Shown here: positions 1 to 6,708 of the stretch, one piece after another
Layout: every line of letters starts with the position of its first letter
How positions within the stretch are numbered: position 1 is the first letter of the stretch
From: an uncultured Syntrophobacteraceae bacterium
Lineage (GTDB): Bacteria > Desulfobacterota > Syntrophobacteria > Syntrophobacterales > Syntrophobacteraceae
Assembly: GCA_937889795.1 (NCBI GenBank)
Contig: CALBZH010000391.1
Location: 1 to 8,207, forward strand
Direction of reading: 5' to 3'
DNA: 8,207 nt
Notes under the pieces: model-generated
What the model was told of the DNA's origin: nothing
The model's input: the letters and a program-made list of their open reading frames with translations, nothing else
The model's database searches: none
Position numbers and translations under genes: made by a program

Positions 1-188
1 AGCCGGTCAGCGGTTTCAAGGGTTTCTCGGCTCACCGGGCACATGGTTGGGATCATGACGTCGAATCCCTGCAGGGTGTCCAGCCCAAACCTTCCGGTTG
101 CTACAAACTCATGCCCGGGAAGCTCGGCCCGAATGAGCCCGAAAAAACCACCCCAACTGTTTTCGTGGGCGGCAAAGAGAATCCTCAC
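1..188 (-). CDS. D-2-hydroxyacid dehydrogenase family protein, N-terminal fragment
   Basis: Only the first 62 codons are inside the window; the gene runs off the left edge. The fragment opens VRILFAAHENSWGGFFGLIR and continues through a GFDVMIPT segment into PVSRETLE. This resembles the start of NAD-dependent D-isomer-specific 2-hydroxyacid dehydrogenases of the phosphoglycerate dehydrogenase type, where a short beta strand is followed by a 'D-V-L-I-P' strand of the substrate-binding domain. The NAD-binding GxGxxG motif and catalytic Arg/Glu/His residues would lie outside the window, so the assignment rests on N-terminal resemblance alone. The GTG at 186-188 is chosen as start because AGGAG lies at 197-201 with an 8-nt spacer. 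An ATG at 193-195 is out of frame and only 1 nt from that ribosome binding site. The substrate cannot be inferred. It lies 186 bp downstream of the protease gene on the same strand. Confidence 0.7.
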   Translation of the reverse strand, partial: MRILFAAHENSWGGFFGLIRAELPGHEFVATGRFGLDTLQGFDVMIPTMCPVSRETLETADR

Positions 189-196
189 CGTTCATT

Positions 197-201
197 CTCC
201 T
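197..201 (-). promoter_or_regulatory. Ribosome binding site deciding the GTG start at 188
   Basis: AGGAG on the minus strand sits 8 nt before the GTG. It supports the GTG over the closer, out-of-frame ATG at 193-195, which is only 1 nt from the AGGAG. Confidence 0.65.
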
Positions 202-374
202 GCACTCGGTCCTGCATGGATCTCATCAGGGACTTCCCTTCGCGGCTGGCACTGAGGCTCCTGTGTGGAATCCGGATGGGATAGGCGGGCGGTGTCGGCC
301 ACGTCTGCCGTGTCTCCAGAGAGCAAGACGGTGGCGGCCGGATGTCTCGAGGATGGTATGCGTCCCCGAAAGCC

Positions 375-890
375 TCAGCGATATGTGACGACGACATGGC
401 CCGAAAGCTGGCCTGAGGCCCCGGACGGGCTGTAACTGGGCATGTCACCGCGAGCGACTTCGTGGAGACCGTACCAAGGATCTCGAAAGAAGGCTGTGCC
501 GTCTGGATCGACGAAGGGGCAGACGACGAAGTGGCCCCCTCCTCCCGACCAACCGACGCGTACGATCACGGGGGTGCTTTCCTTGGCATAGAACCGGAGG
601 TAGTTCCAGACCCCGTCAGGAGTGACGTTGGTCGCCCCGTAGGCTCGGATGCCCTCCGCATTGAGAACATAGGAGAGGTTCATCATGGCTTCCGTGCCGC
701 CCGCCAGGGTCCAGCGGCCAGGATAGTTCTGCGAGAGCTCGCGGGCCCGCCCCTCGCCATTCTCACGACAGATCTGGAAATACAACCCTTCCACCATGGC
801 CACGCATGCAGGACCACAGGATGTCGTGAATTCCTGCATGAGCACATAATGATACCTTCCCCTGGAGTCTCTGAAGTACTGTGCTCCCAT
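375..890 (-). CDS. Stand-alone papain-like (C39-like) cysteine protease
   Basis: This 171-aa protein is a single papain-fold cysteine peptidase domain. A candidate catalytic set is visible in the right order: Gln19 as oxyanion-hole residue, Cys25 in TSCGPACVAMV, His120 in GGGGHFVV, and Asp137 in RDPWYG. This order and spacing match the C39-like/papain-like cysteine proteases that either process double-glycine leaders or act as free-standing peptidases or effectors. There is no signal peptide, transmembrane segment or ABC-transporter domain, so it is not a complete bacteriocin exporter, and no small leader-peptide gene is evident nearby. The start ATG is preceded by AGGAGG with a 7-nt spacer. 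A 398-bp upstream gap suggests its own promoter. Whether it is a T6SS effector, a regulatory protease or a transglutaminase-like enzyme cannot be decided; the substrate is unknown. The fold and catalytic residues are well supported. Confidence 0.82.
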   Translation of the reverse strand: MGAQYFRDSRGRYHYVLMQEFTTSCGPACVAMVEGLYFQICRENGEGRARELSQNYPGRWTLAGGTEAMMNLSYVLNAEGIRAYGATNVTPDGVWNYLRFYAKESTPVIVRVGWSGGGGHFVVCPFVDPDGTAFFRDPWYGLHEVARGDMPSYSPSGASGQLSGHVVVTYR

Positions 891-897
891 GCTCTCC

Positions 898-903
898 CCT
901 CCT
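898..903 (-). promoter_or_regulatory. Strong Shine-Dalgarno site of the cysteine protease gene
   Basis: The minus strand reads AGGAGG followed by a 7-nt spacer and the ATG at 888-890. This near-ideal site fixes the start of the protease and suggests efficient translation. Confidence 0.75.
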
Positions 904-917
904 GTTCGATGGCATCG

Positions 918-949
918 TCGGCAGCCGATCGTCGCCTCGCGGGGCGACG
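918..949. repeat. Two adjacent inverted repeats upstream of the protease gene
   Basis: The first is a perfect 5-bp-arm palindrome, TCGGC-A-GCCGA (918-928). The second is a 7-bp perfect stem with a 6-nt loop (930-949). They are separated by one base and end about 15 bp upstream of the ribosome binding site. They could form tandem stem-loops in the mRNA leader or be a protein binding site. No T-tract follows, so termination is unlikely. Confidence 0.4.
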
Positions 950-1025
950 GCTCAGGGAAACCTCAAGGTGGTGACGTTCTCTTGACAAGATCGATAGCTT
1001 GAATCGCTAAAAAAGTCCATGCACT

Positions 1026-1048
1026 TCTCTGTATGGATCTCTGTATGG
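1026..1048. repeat. 11-bp tandem direct repeat
   Basis: TCTCTGTATGG occurs twice (1026-1036 and 1038-1048) with one intervening A, giving a 12-bp period. It lies between the HD-GYP and protease genes. A spacing just over one helical turn could suit a dimeric regulator, but two copies can also arise by chance duplication. Confidence 0.35.
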
Positions 1049-1288
1049 GACCTACGGAGCCAGGCCCGAGATGTGAGCTCACGGCGTTACGGAAGATCAG
1101 CGGGCTGCTTGGGGGAAGGAATGCAGGGACTGACGTATCCTTGAGAGGACTGGAGAGGTGTGTTGAACGGAGGATCGAGCTCCCGAACGGAAGTTGGGTC
1201 GGGGCAGCGTTCTTCCGACCCTCAATCCCAATGGGGAAAAGGAGAGGGCCGGTGTTGCCGCCGCAACGATGGAATGGATGGGGCGAGC

Positions 1289-2965
1289 TCAGACGATGAC
1301 CGGACGCTGATGCTCGGCAGTGAATTTCTTCAGCAGAAAGAGCGCGCCTTCGCTGAGGTTCACGAACTGAATGCCCAGGTAAGCCCGATCCTGCTCGTCT
1401 TGGACGCTCCGGACGATGCCGCTGAAGGATCGCAGCTCCGTGTGACCAGGAATGGTTGTCCGCACCTGCACGGGCTGATGGAGCTCAATGGGCGGTACGG
1501 GGACGGCCGCCGACGAGCGCATCAGAAACTTGCAGCCCTGTGAAGTGAGATCAAGAATGAAGCCATGGTAGGGGAGGTCGTCGATGATGAGCTCTGATGC
1601 CACCTGGCATTCAACGCGATTCTCCTTTCGAAGGTTCACGTTTTCAATCGCTCTCGGATAGGTGAGGAAGACCATGGGGAATGGATAGGTGATCTGGGCC
1701 ATGACCTGGGTCCTGAAGCCATAGACGCAGCCTTCGCTCACGTACCGGACGATGACCGATTTTCCTTGCCTCAGCTGCTCGAAAACCTGCACGTGCCCCG
1801 GCACTTTCAAAATCAGATACTTTTCTCCCTCCAAGCCAAGAAAGGTGCCCTTCACGCGGCCGCCACCCTCTTCGAGCTGAAGCTGAAGCTGTCCCCCGAA
1901 TTGCAGCTGGACTCGGAGTCCGCGCGCGAGCTCCTCGGGAGTCATTTCAGGGGCGATGAATTTGGTGAAGCTGTCCAGCAGTTGCTCGTCGAGCGTGTGC
2001 GCCATTTCGTCCTGTAGGACCCGAAGCGCTTCGGCCGAAGACATGGCCTCCTTGTAGATGCGTTTGGTTGTCAGCGCGTCGAAAATGTCCACAATGCGGG
2101 CGAGGCGGGCGTACTTGTGGATGTGGGAGCCTCTCAGACGATGAGGGTAGCCCGAGCCATCCATGGCCTCGTGGTGGTGGAGGACGACGCTGAGCTGGTC
2201 CGGGGTCATCACTTCAGTACCTTCCAGCTGGCTGTAACCCAGCAACGGGTGTTTCCGGATGATCTCGAATTCTTCGCTGTGCAGCTTGCCCGGCTTGTTG
2301 AGGATTCGAAGGTCGATGGCGTTCTTCCCGACGTCATGAACAAGCGCACCCATGCCGAAATCGTTGACCTCCTCGTTCGACCACCCCAGGAATCGACAAA
2401 AGGCCATTCCGAGAAAGGCCACCTGGACGCAGTGTGAGAACGTGTAATAATCCTTGGAAAAGAGTGCGAAGAGGGCTTGAGAGCCTACGTTGTCCACGGA
2501 GATGTGCGTGACGAAATTGCTTACCAGTTTGCGTCCCAGGTGGAGATTGACTTCATTGGGCTGCTCCCGGAAGAGCCGCTTGACGATATTGATCGCACTG
2601 TCGTAAAGGAGCTCGGTTTTGGTGTAGGAGGGGACATCAGAAGACTGCAGCATCCTTCTCACGTTGAGGTCGAAATAATGCTGAAAGGCGTCCTCGTCTT
2701 CCTGTTTGATGTAGATTTCGTCAACATCCTCTGATTTCATGGTCTCCAGAAAATCCCGCTCGCAAACCTGTCCGACAACCATGACGGGGAAGAGCTCGAT
2801 TCGGTTCTCCGCGCGATTGAAAGAGGGAAAATAGAGATCACAGGGAAGGCGCCTGTCCGGGATGATGTCACGCACCTTGATCGGAATGCATTCTTTGAGT
2901 GCGTCCTCGAAATCGACGTCGAGGTCTTTCGATTCAACGGTGCTGATCTTCAATGCGGTAACCAT
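1289..2965 (-). CDS. HD-GYP cyclic-di-GMP phosphodiesterase fused to PilZN-PilZ
   Basis: This 558-aa cytosolic protein should hydrolyse cyclic di-GMP and also bind it. Residues 25-110 form an N-terminal region that may be DUF3391-like, but I am unsure of that. Residues about 150-335 are a complete HD-GYP domain: His178 in FSHCVQVA, His210-Asp211 and Lys214 in LVHDVGK, His239 in RKHPLLGY, and HHHEAMDGSGYP at 263-274 carrying the GYP signature. These are the metal-binding and signature residues of active HD-GYP enzymes. Residues about 350-440 resemble the YcgR-type PilZN domain. Residues 445-550 are a PilZ domain with the RxxxR motif at Arg446-Arg450 and DLTSQG at 472-477, where Thr replaces the usual Ser of (D/N)xSxxG. 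There is no membrane segment or receiver domain. The start ATG has a purine-rich GAGGGAAGAG upstream. The gene is flanked by gaps of 460 and 398 bp, so it is probably monocistronic. Confidence 0.9.
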   Translation of the reverse strand: MVTALKISTVESKDLDVDFEDALKECIPIKVRDIIPDRRLPCDLYFPSFNRAENRIELFPVMVVGQVCERDFLETMKSEDVDEIYIKQEDEDAFQHYFDLNVRRMLQSSDVPSYTKTELLYDSAINIVKRLFREQPNEVNLHLGRKLVSNFVTHISVDNVGSQALFALFSKDYYTFSHCVQVAFLGMAFCRFLGWSNEEVNDFGMGALVHDVGKNAIDLRILNKPGKLHSEEFEIIRKHPLLGYSQLEGTEVMTPDQLSVVLHHHEAMDGSGYPHRLRGSHIHKYARLARIVDIFDALTTKRIYKEAMSSAEALRVLQDEMAHTLDEQLLDSFTKFIAPEMTPEELARGLRVQLQFGGQLQLQLEEGGGRVKGTFLGLEGEKYLILKVPGHVQVFEQLRQGKSVIVRYVSEGCVYGFRTQVMAQITYPFPMVFLTYPRAIENVNLRKENRVECQVASELIIDDLPYHGFILDLTSQGCKFLMRSSAAVPVPPIELHQPVQVRTTIPGHTELRSFSGIVRSVQDEQDRAYLGIQFVNLSEGALFLLKKFTAEHQRPVIV

Positions 2966-3218
2966 GGCTCTTCCCTCTCAATCGCCGTCCCCTTGGGACA
3001 TTTTGTGTCGGTGGCGGTCGCAAATGGGTATCTGTTCACGCTGCTGTCCCCCTTGAGCAATCCTCCGGGGAGGGGACTCCCGGATCTCGCGCTTGGGGGC
3101 GGGAACCGTCCGGCAAGGCCCATCTACGTTTGCGGAGGTGCCTGGATTCCCCGTCTACGGTGGAAGTGCCCTCGGCTGTCCCGGCTACAGTCTGGGTCCC
3201 GAGGTAGCGGATGGACCG

Positions 3219-3231
3219 GAGGATTATCCTC
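3219..3231. repeat. 13-bp odd-centred palindrome
   Basis: GAGGAT and ATCCTC are perfect inverted arms around a single T. It lies about 255 bp upstream of the HD-GYP start and could be an operator for that gene. It is short enough to be chance. Confidence 0.3.
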
Positions 3232-3331
3232 GGATCGTTAGATGAGCAAATGTCGCGCCGAAAAGCGACGCTGACCGAGATTTTTCAGTGCCAGGGCACG
3301 GGGATGACAAATGGATTTCTTCGACGCGCTG

Positions 3332-3361
3332 AAAAAGAACGTTGGAACGTGGCCGTTCCAA
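3332..3361 (-). terminator. Rho-independent terminator of the FHA gene
   Basis: On the minus strand, TTGGAACG and CGTTCCAA form a perfect 8-bp stem around a GCCA tetraloop (3361-3342), followed by CG and then TTCTTTTT (3339-3332). It begins 65 bp after the FHA gene stop codon and is oriented to end transcription of the vgrG-HEAT-methyltransferase-FHA block before the HD-GYP gene. Confidence 0.65.
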
Positions 3362-3425
3362 GCGCCGCGAACGCAGCTACCGCTCGCTTGAGACAAGCAC
3401 GGACGTTCTCGATGTGATCTCATGC

Positions 3426-5087
3426 CTATCGAGGGGGTGGCTGGGTGACTGGGTCTTCGAGGAGGCTCCGGACACGTTCCTGCTGTGATGAGGCCGCTCC
3501 TGTGCCCGACTGGGAGCCGCCTGCCTGTCTCGAGCGCCTGGGGGAAGATCCCTTGGCGCAGTTGTTGGCTTTTTCCCGGATGTCGGGGTCCTGTGGGTCG
3601 ATCACGAGGTAGCGTTCAAGGTAGGAAAGGGCAGCCTGGCAATTCTTCTGCAGATAGAAGCGGGTACCGATCTCGCGATAGAAGGCTTTCATCTCCTCGA
3701 TGCGTTTGAGGGCCGTCTGATTCTCCGGATCCAGGGCGAGGACGCTCCTGTACAAGGCGTAGGCGTTGTTTCCAAGGGGCGTGGTGTATCGTTTGGCGGC
3801 GAAATGCGCTTCCGCTTCCTCCAGTAGCTGGGCGGTCGGGAGCTCTGGGGCGCTCTTCTGCTGATAAGACTGCCAGATTCGGCTGACGGCCGTTTGAGCT
3901 TCCGCGTAAAGCGGGCTGTCGATGGTGATGGCCGAAAACTCCTGAAGTGCGGACAGATAATCGCCCGAACCTTCCTGTCTCTGGCCTTCCCGGAACCGAT
4001 ATTCGTCGAGCAGGTCTTGGATGGCCTGGGATTCTCCACCAGCTCCATATCGGGTCACATGAGCCGATAGAAGGGACCTCGCCTCACGAGCGCTCCCGGC
4101 TTCGTCGAGCCGTTTGGCCTCGGCAAGGGTCCGCTGGGTGAGAAGCGCCTGGGCCCGATCCTGGATTTCAGAAGGAAGGTCCGACTCCATCAGTTTGCTC
4201 AGGATCTCCCGCGACCGCTGGAAGTCAGCGTTGGATGCCTCGGCCAAGCTCAGCTCGAATGATTGTTCGCTTTTCTTGGGGACGTACCATCGATCATAGG
4301 CCAGGTAAGCGCCAACTCCAGCCAGCACCACGATCAAAGCGGCCCACGCGAGCCACGAGGAAGACCGCACCGGCGTCGGCATTGTCTGCGCCGGCTCCGG
4401 GTGGACGGGCCTCGAATCTTCGCTCCGATCCGAGAGAAACGTCAGTCGAAAGGCACCGATAGTCAGCTCGTCTCCCGTGTAGAGGCGCTCTTCCGTGACG
4501 GGGCTTCCGTTCAGGATCAGCGATGCGGCAGCGCTCACATTCCGAACCACATAACCCCCGTTCCGGAAACGAACCACTCCCTGGCGCCTGGATACCGTTG
4601 GGTGGTTCAGATGAATGTCCGATTCGGCGGACCGTCCGATAAGGATCGCATCCTTTTCAATCGGGTGAACGCTTGTCTTGCCTTCGGGACTCGTGATCAG
4701 GAACCGGGGTCCATGGGGCTCGAATTGGGGCACGGTGAGGAAAACCGTCATCGCCTCCATCGCTTCCTGCTCGGGCGAAAGCGTCACCGCGGGCTCGGTG
4801 GCCGCTTCGAGTCTGTAAATCAGCTGCGTCTTGCCGAGCGTGAGCATGTCCTGATCGATGAGCAGCTTCCGATCCAAGGGCTCTCCGTTCACCAGGATGG
4901 GGTTGGCGCCCAGGTTTTCGAGCTCATACCCTTCGCTCATCATCCTGAGGCAAGCTTGCCTTCTAGAAACGAAACGATCGGGCAGCCGAATATCGCATTC
5001 CTCCGAACGGCCGATGATGAGCTCATCCCCGTCGATGGGATAGGAAGTTGTCGGGGAATCCTTCATAACGAGTCTAGCTCGTGGCAT
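3426..5087 (-). CDS. Tandem-FHA transmembrane protein with TPR-like C-terminal region
   Basis: This 553-aa protein has two forkhead-associated domains, which in general bind phosphothreonine peptides. FHA1 (residues about 3-92) shows IIGRSEECDIRLPDRFVSRR. FHA2 (about 128-218) shows LIGRSAESDIHLNHPTVSRR, with NG-containing strands near the end of each domain. In both, the His of the usual S-R-x-H motif is Gln (SRRQ at 41-44 and 166-169). A proline-rich linker leads to one hydrophobic segment (245-264, WLAWAALIVVLAGVGAYLAY). The remainder is helical and TPR-like (about 275-505, for example YGAGGESQAIQDLLDEY and LSYLERYLVIDPQDPDI), with a Ser/Gln/Pro-rich end. The likely topology is cytoplasmic FHA domains and a periplasmic TPR region, which is inference. 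AAGGAG lies 9 nt before the ATG. It follows the methyltransferase by 27 bp and has a terminator after it. FHA proteins are known T6SS regulators, so a link to the upstream vgrG is plausible but unproven. Confidence 0.88.
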   Translation of the reverse strand: MPRARLVMKDSPTTSYPIDGDELIIGRSEECDIRLPDRFVSRRQACLRMMSEGYELENLGANPILVNGEPLDRKLLIDQDMLTLGKTQLIYRLEAATEPAVTLSPEQEAMEAMTVFLTVPQFEPHGPRFLITSPEGKTSVHPIEKDAILIGRSAESDIHLNHPTVSRRQGVVRFRNGGYVVRNVSAAASLILNGSPVTEERLYTGDELTIGAFRLTFLSDRSEDSRPVHPEPAQTMPTPVRSSSWLAWAALIVVLAGVGAYLAYDRWYVPKKSEQSFELSLAEASNADFQRSREILSKLMESDLPSEIQDRAQALLTQRTLAEAKRLDEAGSAREARSLLSAHVTRYGAGGESQAIQDLLDEYRFREGQRQEGSGDYLSALQEFSAITIDSPLYAEAQTAVSRIWQSYQQKSAPELPTAQLLEEAEAHFAAKRYTTPLGNNAYALYRSVLALDPENQTALKRIEEMKAFYREIGTRFYLQKNCQAALSYLERYLVIDPQDPDIREKANNCAKGSSPRRSRQAGGSQSGTGAASSQQERVRSLLEDPVTQPPPR

Positions 5088-5114
5088 GAGGCATCGCTCC
5101 TTGGTCCACGTGGA

Positions 5115-6626
5115 TCATGTCAGAGAGGACGGCATCAAAAAGCCCTGCAAAATGAGTCCTCGAACGGCCTGGCAAAGGGGAGCGTTGATCTCCTCGCGTC
5201 GGATTCCCAGCGGAGTCATGACTCCATCGACTACTTCCAAAAGGGGCTTGGTGCCGTCACAAGCCGCGACCAGGTTGGCCATGAGCGTGTCGCTCGTGCC
5301 GGCATAGGCAAGGCCTCGCGTCTTCACCAGCCTCGTCCCCGCTTCTTCCCACCCGTCTCCGCTTGGCACGTAACGCTGCTCAAGCGACGTATCCGGGCTG
5401 ACACGCAGCACTGATTGAAGCAGGTGCTCGTCCCGCTCAACAGTCTCCAGGAAATCCCGCAGCGCAAACCCGCGCTCGACGTCCTCTCCGCAGGGCCCCA
5501 GCATTCTCGGCGGCGCTTCGTCCGCCCGAGCCCAGTTCGTCGTTTTGCCAGGGGAGCGGCGAATCGTGATGATTCCCGCCCCAACGGATGCAATGCCCAA
5601 ACCGTCGAAGTAAGCGAGCCATTCTTCGAGCCGTCGGTCCCAGTTTGACGAATCGCGCCGCTCGGTGTGCTGAATCCACGTCGAAGCGTAGGTCTCCACA
5701 TCACGCGATTCGGAGCGCATGATCCATGTGTCGCAGCCAAGCCCTTCGGTCCACCCGGTAACCGTCTCGCGCCAGTCCCTCCCGGCGACCTCCGCCCAGT
5801 TGCACAAGACTTGACAGAAGCCTCCTTCCTCCAGCTTGGCCGACGCTTCACGCAGGATCTGCTGGCAAAGCCGATCCGCAGGCAGCCCGCCGTCCCGATA
5901 AATGTACCGGCTTTCCGGCGAAATGACAAAGGGGGGGTTGGACACGATCAGGTCGAAGCGACGGTCTTGAACGGGCTCAAACAGGTGGCCTCGGACACAA
6001 TGGACGTTGGAGAGGGCGTTCAGCCGTGCGTTGAACGAGGCCATGGCGACGGCGCGCTCGTTGAGGTCCGTGCACGTGATTTGCTCGCTGTGGGGAGCGG
6101 CGAGAAGCCCCTGAACCCCGCAGCCGGTTCCAAGATCCAGGGTTTCCCTCGAAGATCGTCGGATTGTCAGATTGGCAAGCGTGAGCGAGCTTCGTCCGAT
6201 CCCCATTACGTAATCCGCGCCGGGCGTCTCAAGGATGTATCTCTCCTGGTCGAAGGCAATCAGGAGTCCTTGAAAGGGCAGAAGCTTGATCCGACCCTCA
6301 ACCATACCGGACCGCACGGCGATGAGGTGCATTTGGACGAGGGTTTCGAGGTGGAGAGGCTGAAAAGCTTTCTTGGCTGCCTCCAACTCAACCGGTCTTT
6401 CCATGAGAAACAGACGGACCAGCGTGTCGAGGGGACGCGCGCGCGCCGTGCGGTGGAGTAGCAGAGGCAGATCGCCGCCCCGAAGTGAGGGAAAGTCCTC
6501 CAGCTTGAGCAGCTCCCGAACTCCGGATTCGTGATACTCGGCTGATGCGAGTACGCTGCGCAGTTGATCTGCATGCGCCGGAGTTGGCAGATTCGGGCGA
6601 GGGGGTGCCGAGTTTTGTTGCGTCAG
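5115..6626 (-). CDS. Class I SAM-dependent methyltransferase, start non-canonical
   Basis: The Rossmann methyltransferase core is clear. In the 503-aa form, motif I LDLGTGCGVQGLLAA lies at 163-177, the acidic residue Asp187 in CTDLNERA, and SNPPFVIS at 229-236. The NPPF tetrad is typical of enzymes that methylate amide or exocyclic nitrogens in nucleic acids, proteins or small molecules. The whole chain (ESRYIYRDGG, YASTWIQ, the helical C-terminal region) resembles a methyltransferase family I associate with actinobacteria (DUF7059/DUF7782 type, from memory). The first in-frame ATG (6402-6404) has no ribosome binding site. Frame-consistent sequence upstream, including ELLKLEDFPSLRGGDLPLLL and PLDTLVRLFL, matches that family's N-terminus. 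The frame is open back to a TGA at 6654-6656 with no ATG, GTG or TTG. I therefore place the start at CTG 6624-6626 (GGAG 8 nt upstream); ATT 6627-6629 is the alternative. The substrate is unknown. It lies between the HEAT and FHA genes. Confidence 0.85.
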   Translation of the reverse strand: MTQQNSAPPRPNLPTPAHADQLRSVLASAEYHESGVRELLKLEDFPSLRGGDLPLLLHRTARARPLDTLVRLFLMERPVELEAAKKAFQPLHLETLVQMHLIAVRSGMVEGRIKLLPFQGLLIAFDQERYILETPGADYVMGIGRSSLTLANLTIRRSSRETLDLGTGCGVQGLLAAPHSEQITCTDLNERAVAMASFNARLNALSNVHCVRGHLFEPVQDRRFDLIVSNPPFVISPESRYIYRDGGLPADRLCQQILREASAKLEEGGFCQVLCNWAEVAGRDWRETVTGWTEGLGCDTWIMRSESRDVETYASTWIQHTERRDSSNWDRRLEEWLAYFDGLGIASVGAGIITIRRSPGKTTNWARADEAPPRMLGPCGEDVERGFALRDFLETVERDEHLLQSVLRVSPDTSLEQRYVPSGDGWEEAGTRLVKTRGLAYAGTSDTLMANLVAACDGTKPLLEVVDGVMTPLGIRREEINAPLCQAVRGLILQGFLMPSSLT

Positions 6627-6634
6627 AATCTCAT

Positions 6635-6638
6635 CTCC
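6635..6638 (-). promoter_or_regulatory. Candidate ribosome binding site for the extended methyltransferase
   Basis: The minus strand reads GTGGAGATGAGATTCTG. GGAG is 5 nt from ATT (6629) and 8 nt from CTG (6626), both in frame with the methyltransferase. The ATG between them (6632-6634) is in another frame and meets a stop after three codons. This is the only SD-like sequence found in the open stretch upstream of the conserved N-terminus. Confidence 0.4.
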
Positions 6639-6708
6639 ACTATCCGTTCGGGCTCATGCCGAGGAAACGACCGAAGGCTGCTGCGCTCGCGGTCTTCCAG
6701 AACACCCG

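Larger units (their letters stand above)
891..1288. other. 398-bp intergenic region with a palindromic leader
   Basis: I see no convincing gene here. Close to the protease start there are two adjacent inverted repeats: TCGGC-A-GCCGA at 918-928, and a 7-bp stem (CGTCGCC/GGCGACG, 6-nt loop) at 930-949. Both lie within about 60 bp of the protease start codon and could be leader structure or operator DNA. An 11-bp direct repeat lies at 1026-1048. A small hairpin (GTTGC/GCAAC, 4-nt loop) at 1254-1267 sits just after the HD-GYP stop codon but has no T-tract, so it is a poor terminator. A six-T run on the minus strand (1014-1009) has only a 5-bp stem with a 12-nt loop before it. No promoter with good matches to both sigma-70 hexamers was found. 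Confidence 0.5.
2966..3425. other. 460-bp intergenic region upstream of the HD-GYP gene
   Basis: I find no gene with convincing coding character. The end nearest the FHA gene holds the terminator described at 3332-3361. A second, weaker hairpin, GTCGC/GCGAC with an 8-nt loop, lies at 3252-3269 without a T-tract. An odd-centred palindrome, GAGGAT-T-ATCCTC, lies at 3219-3231, and an imperfect GC-rich stem at 3065-3083. A 5-bp hairpin (GTCCC/GGGAC, 3-nt loop) at 2987-2999 lies 21 bp before the HD-GYP start codon, just upstream of its ribosome binding site. The promoter of the HD-GYP gene should lie here, but I cannot identify one with good hexamers, and no sigma-54 element (GGCAC-N5-TTGC) is present. 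Confidence 0.5.

Noticed and set aside
185..448. 87-codon minus-strand open frame ending in a GTGA overlap with the dehydrogenase start
   Set aside because: Its first 74 bp overlap the end of the protease gene, its composition (Pro/Arg/Ser-rich, no recognisable motif) looks like non-coding frame, and there is no ribosome binding site at a plausible start. The 4-bp overlap with the GTG is probably chance.
991..1019. Possible sigma-70 promoter for the protease on the minus strand (TGGACT - 17 nt - TATCGA)
   Set aside because: It matches the consensus hexamers at only 4 of 6 and 3 of 6 positions, which is expected by chance in a region this size.
1009..1038. Possible terminator (TCCAT/ATGGA stem plus six T) after the HD-GYP gene
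   Set aside because: The stem is only 5 bp with a 12-nt loop, and it lies some 250 bp beyond the stop codon.
3211..3417. Short plus-strand frame of 68 codons in the FHA/HD-GYP gap
   Set aside because: It covers the terminator hairpin, has no recognisable domain and opposes the direction of all neighbouring genes.
4263..5414. 383-codon plus-strand open frame opposite the FHA and methyltransferase genes
   Set aside because: It is antisense to two genes with clear domain motifs, crosses the boundary between them, and shows no family resemblance. It is a shadow frame of GC-rich coding DNA.
5667..6461. 264-codon plus-strand open frame opposite the methyltransferase
   Set aside because: It is antisense to the methyltransferase core motifs and has no recognisable domain or ribosome binding site.
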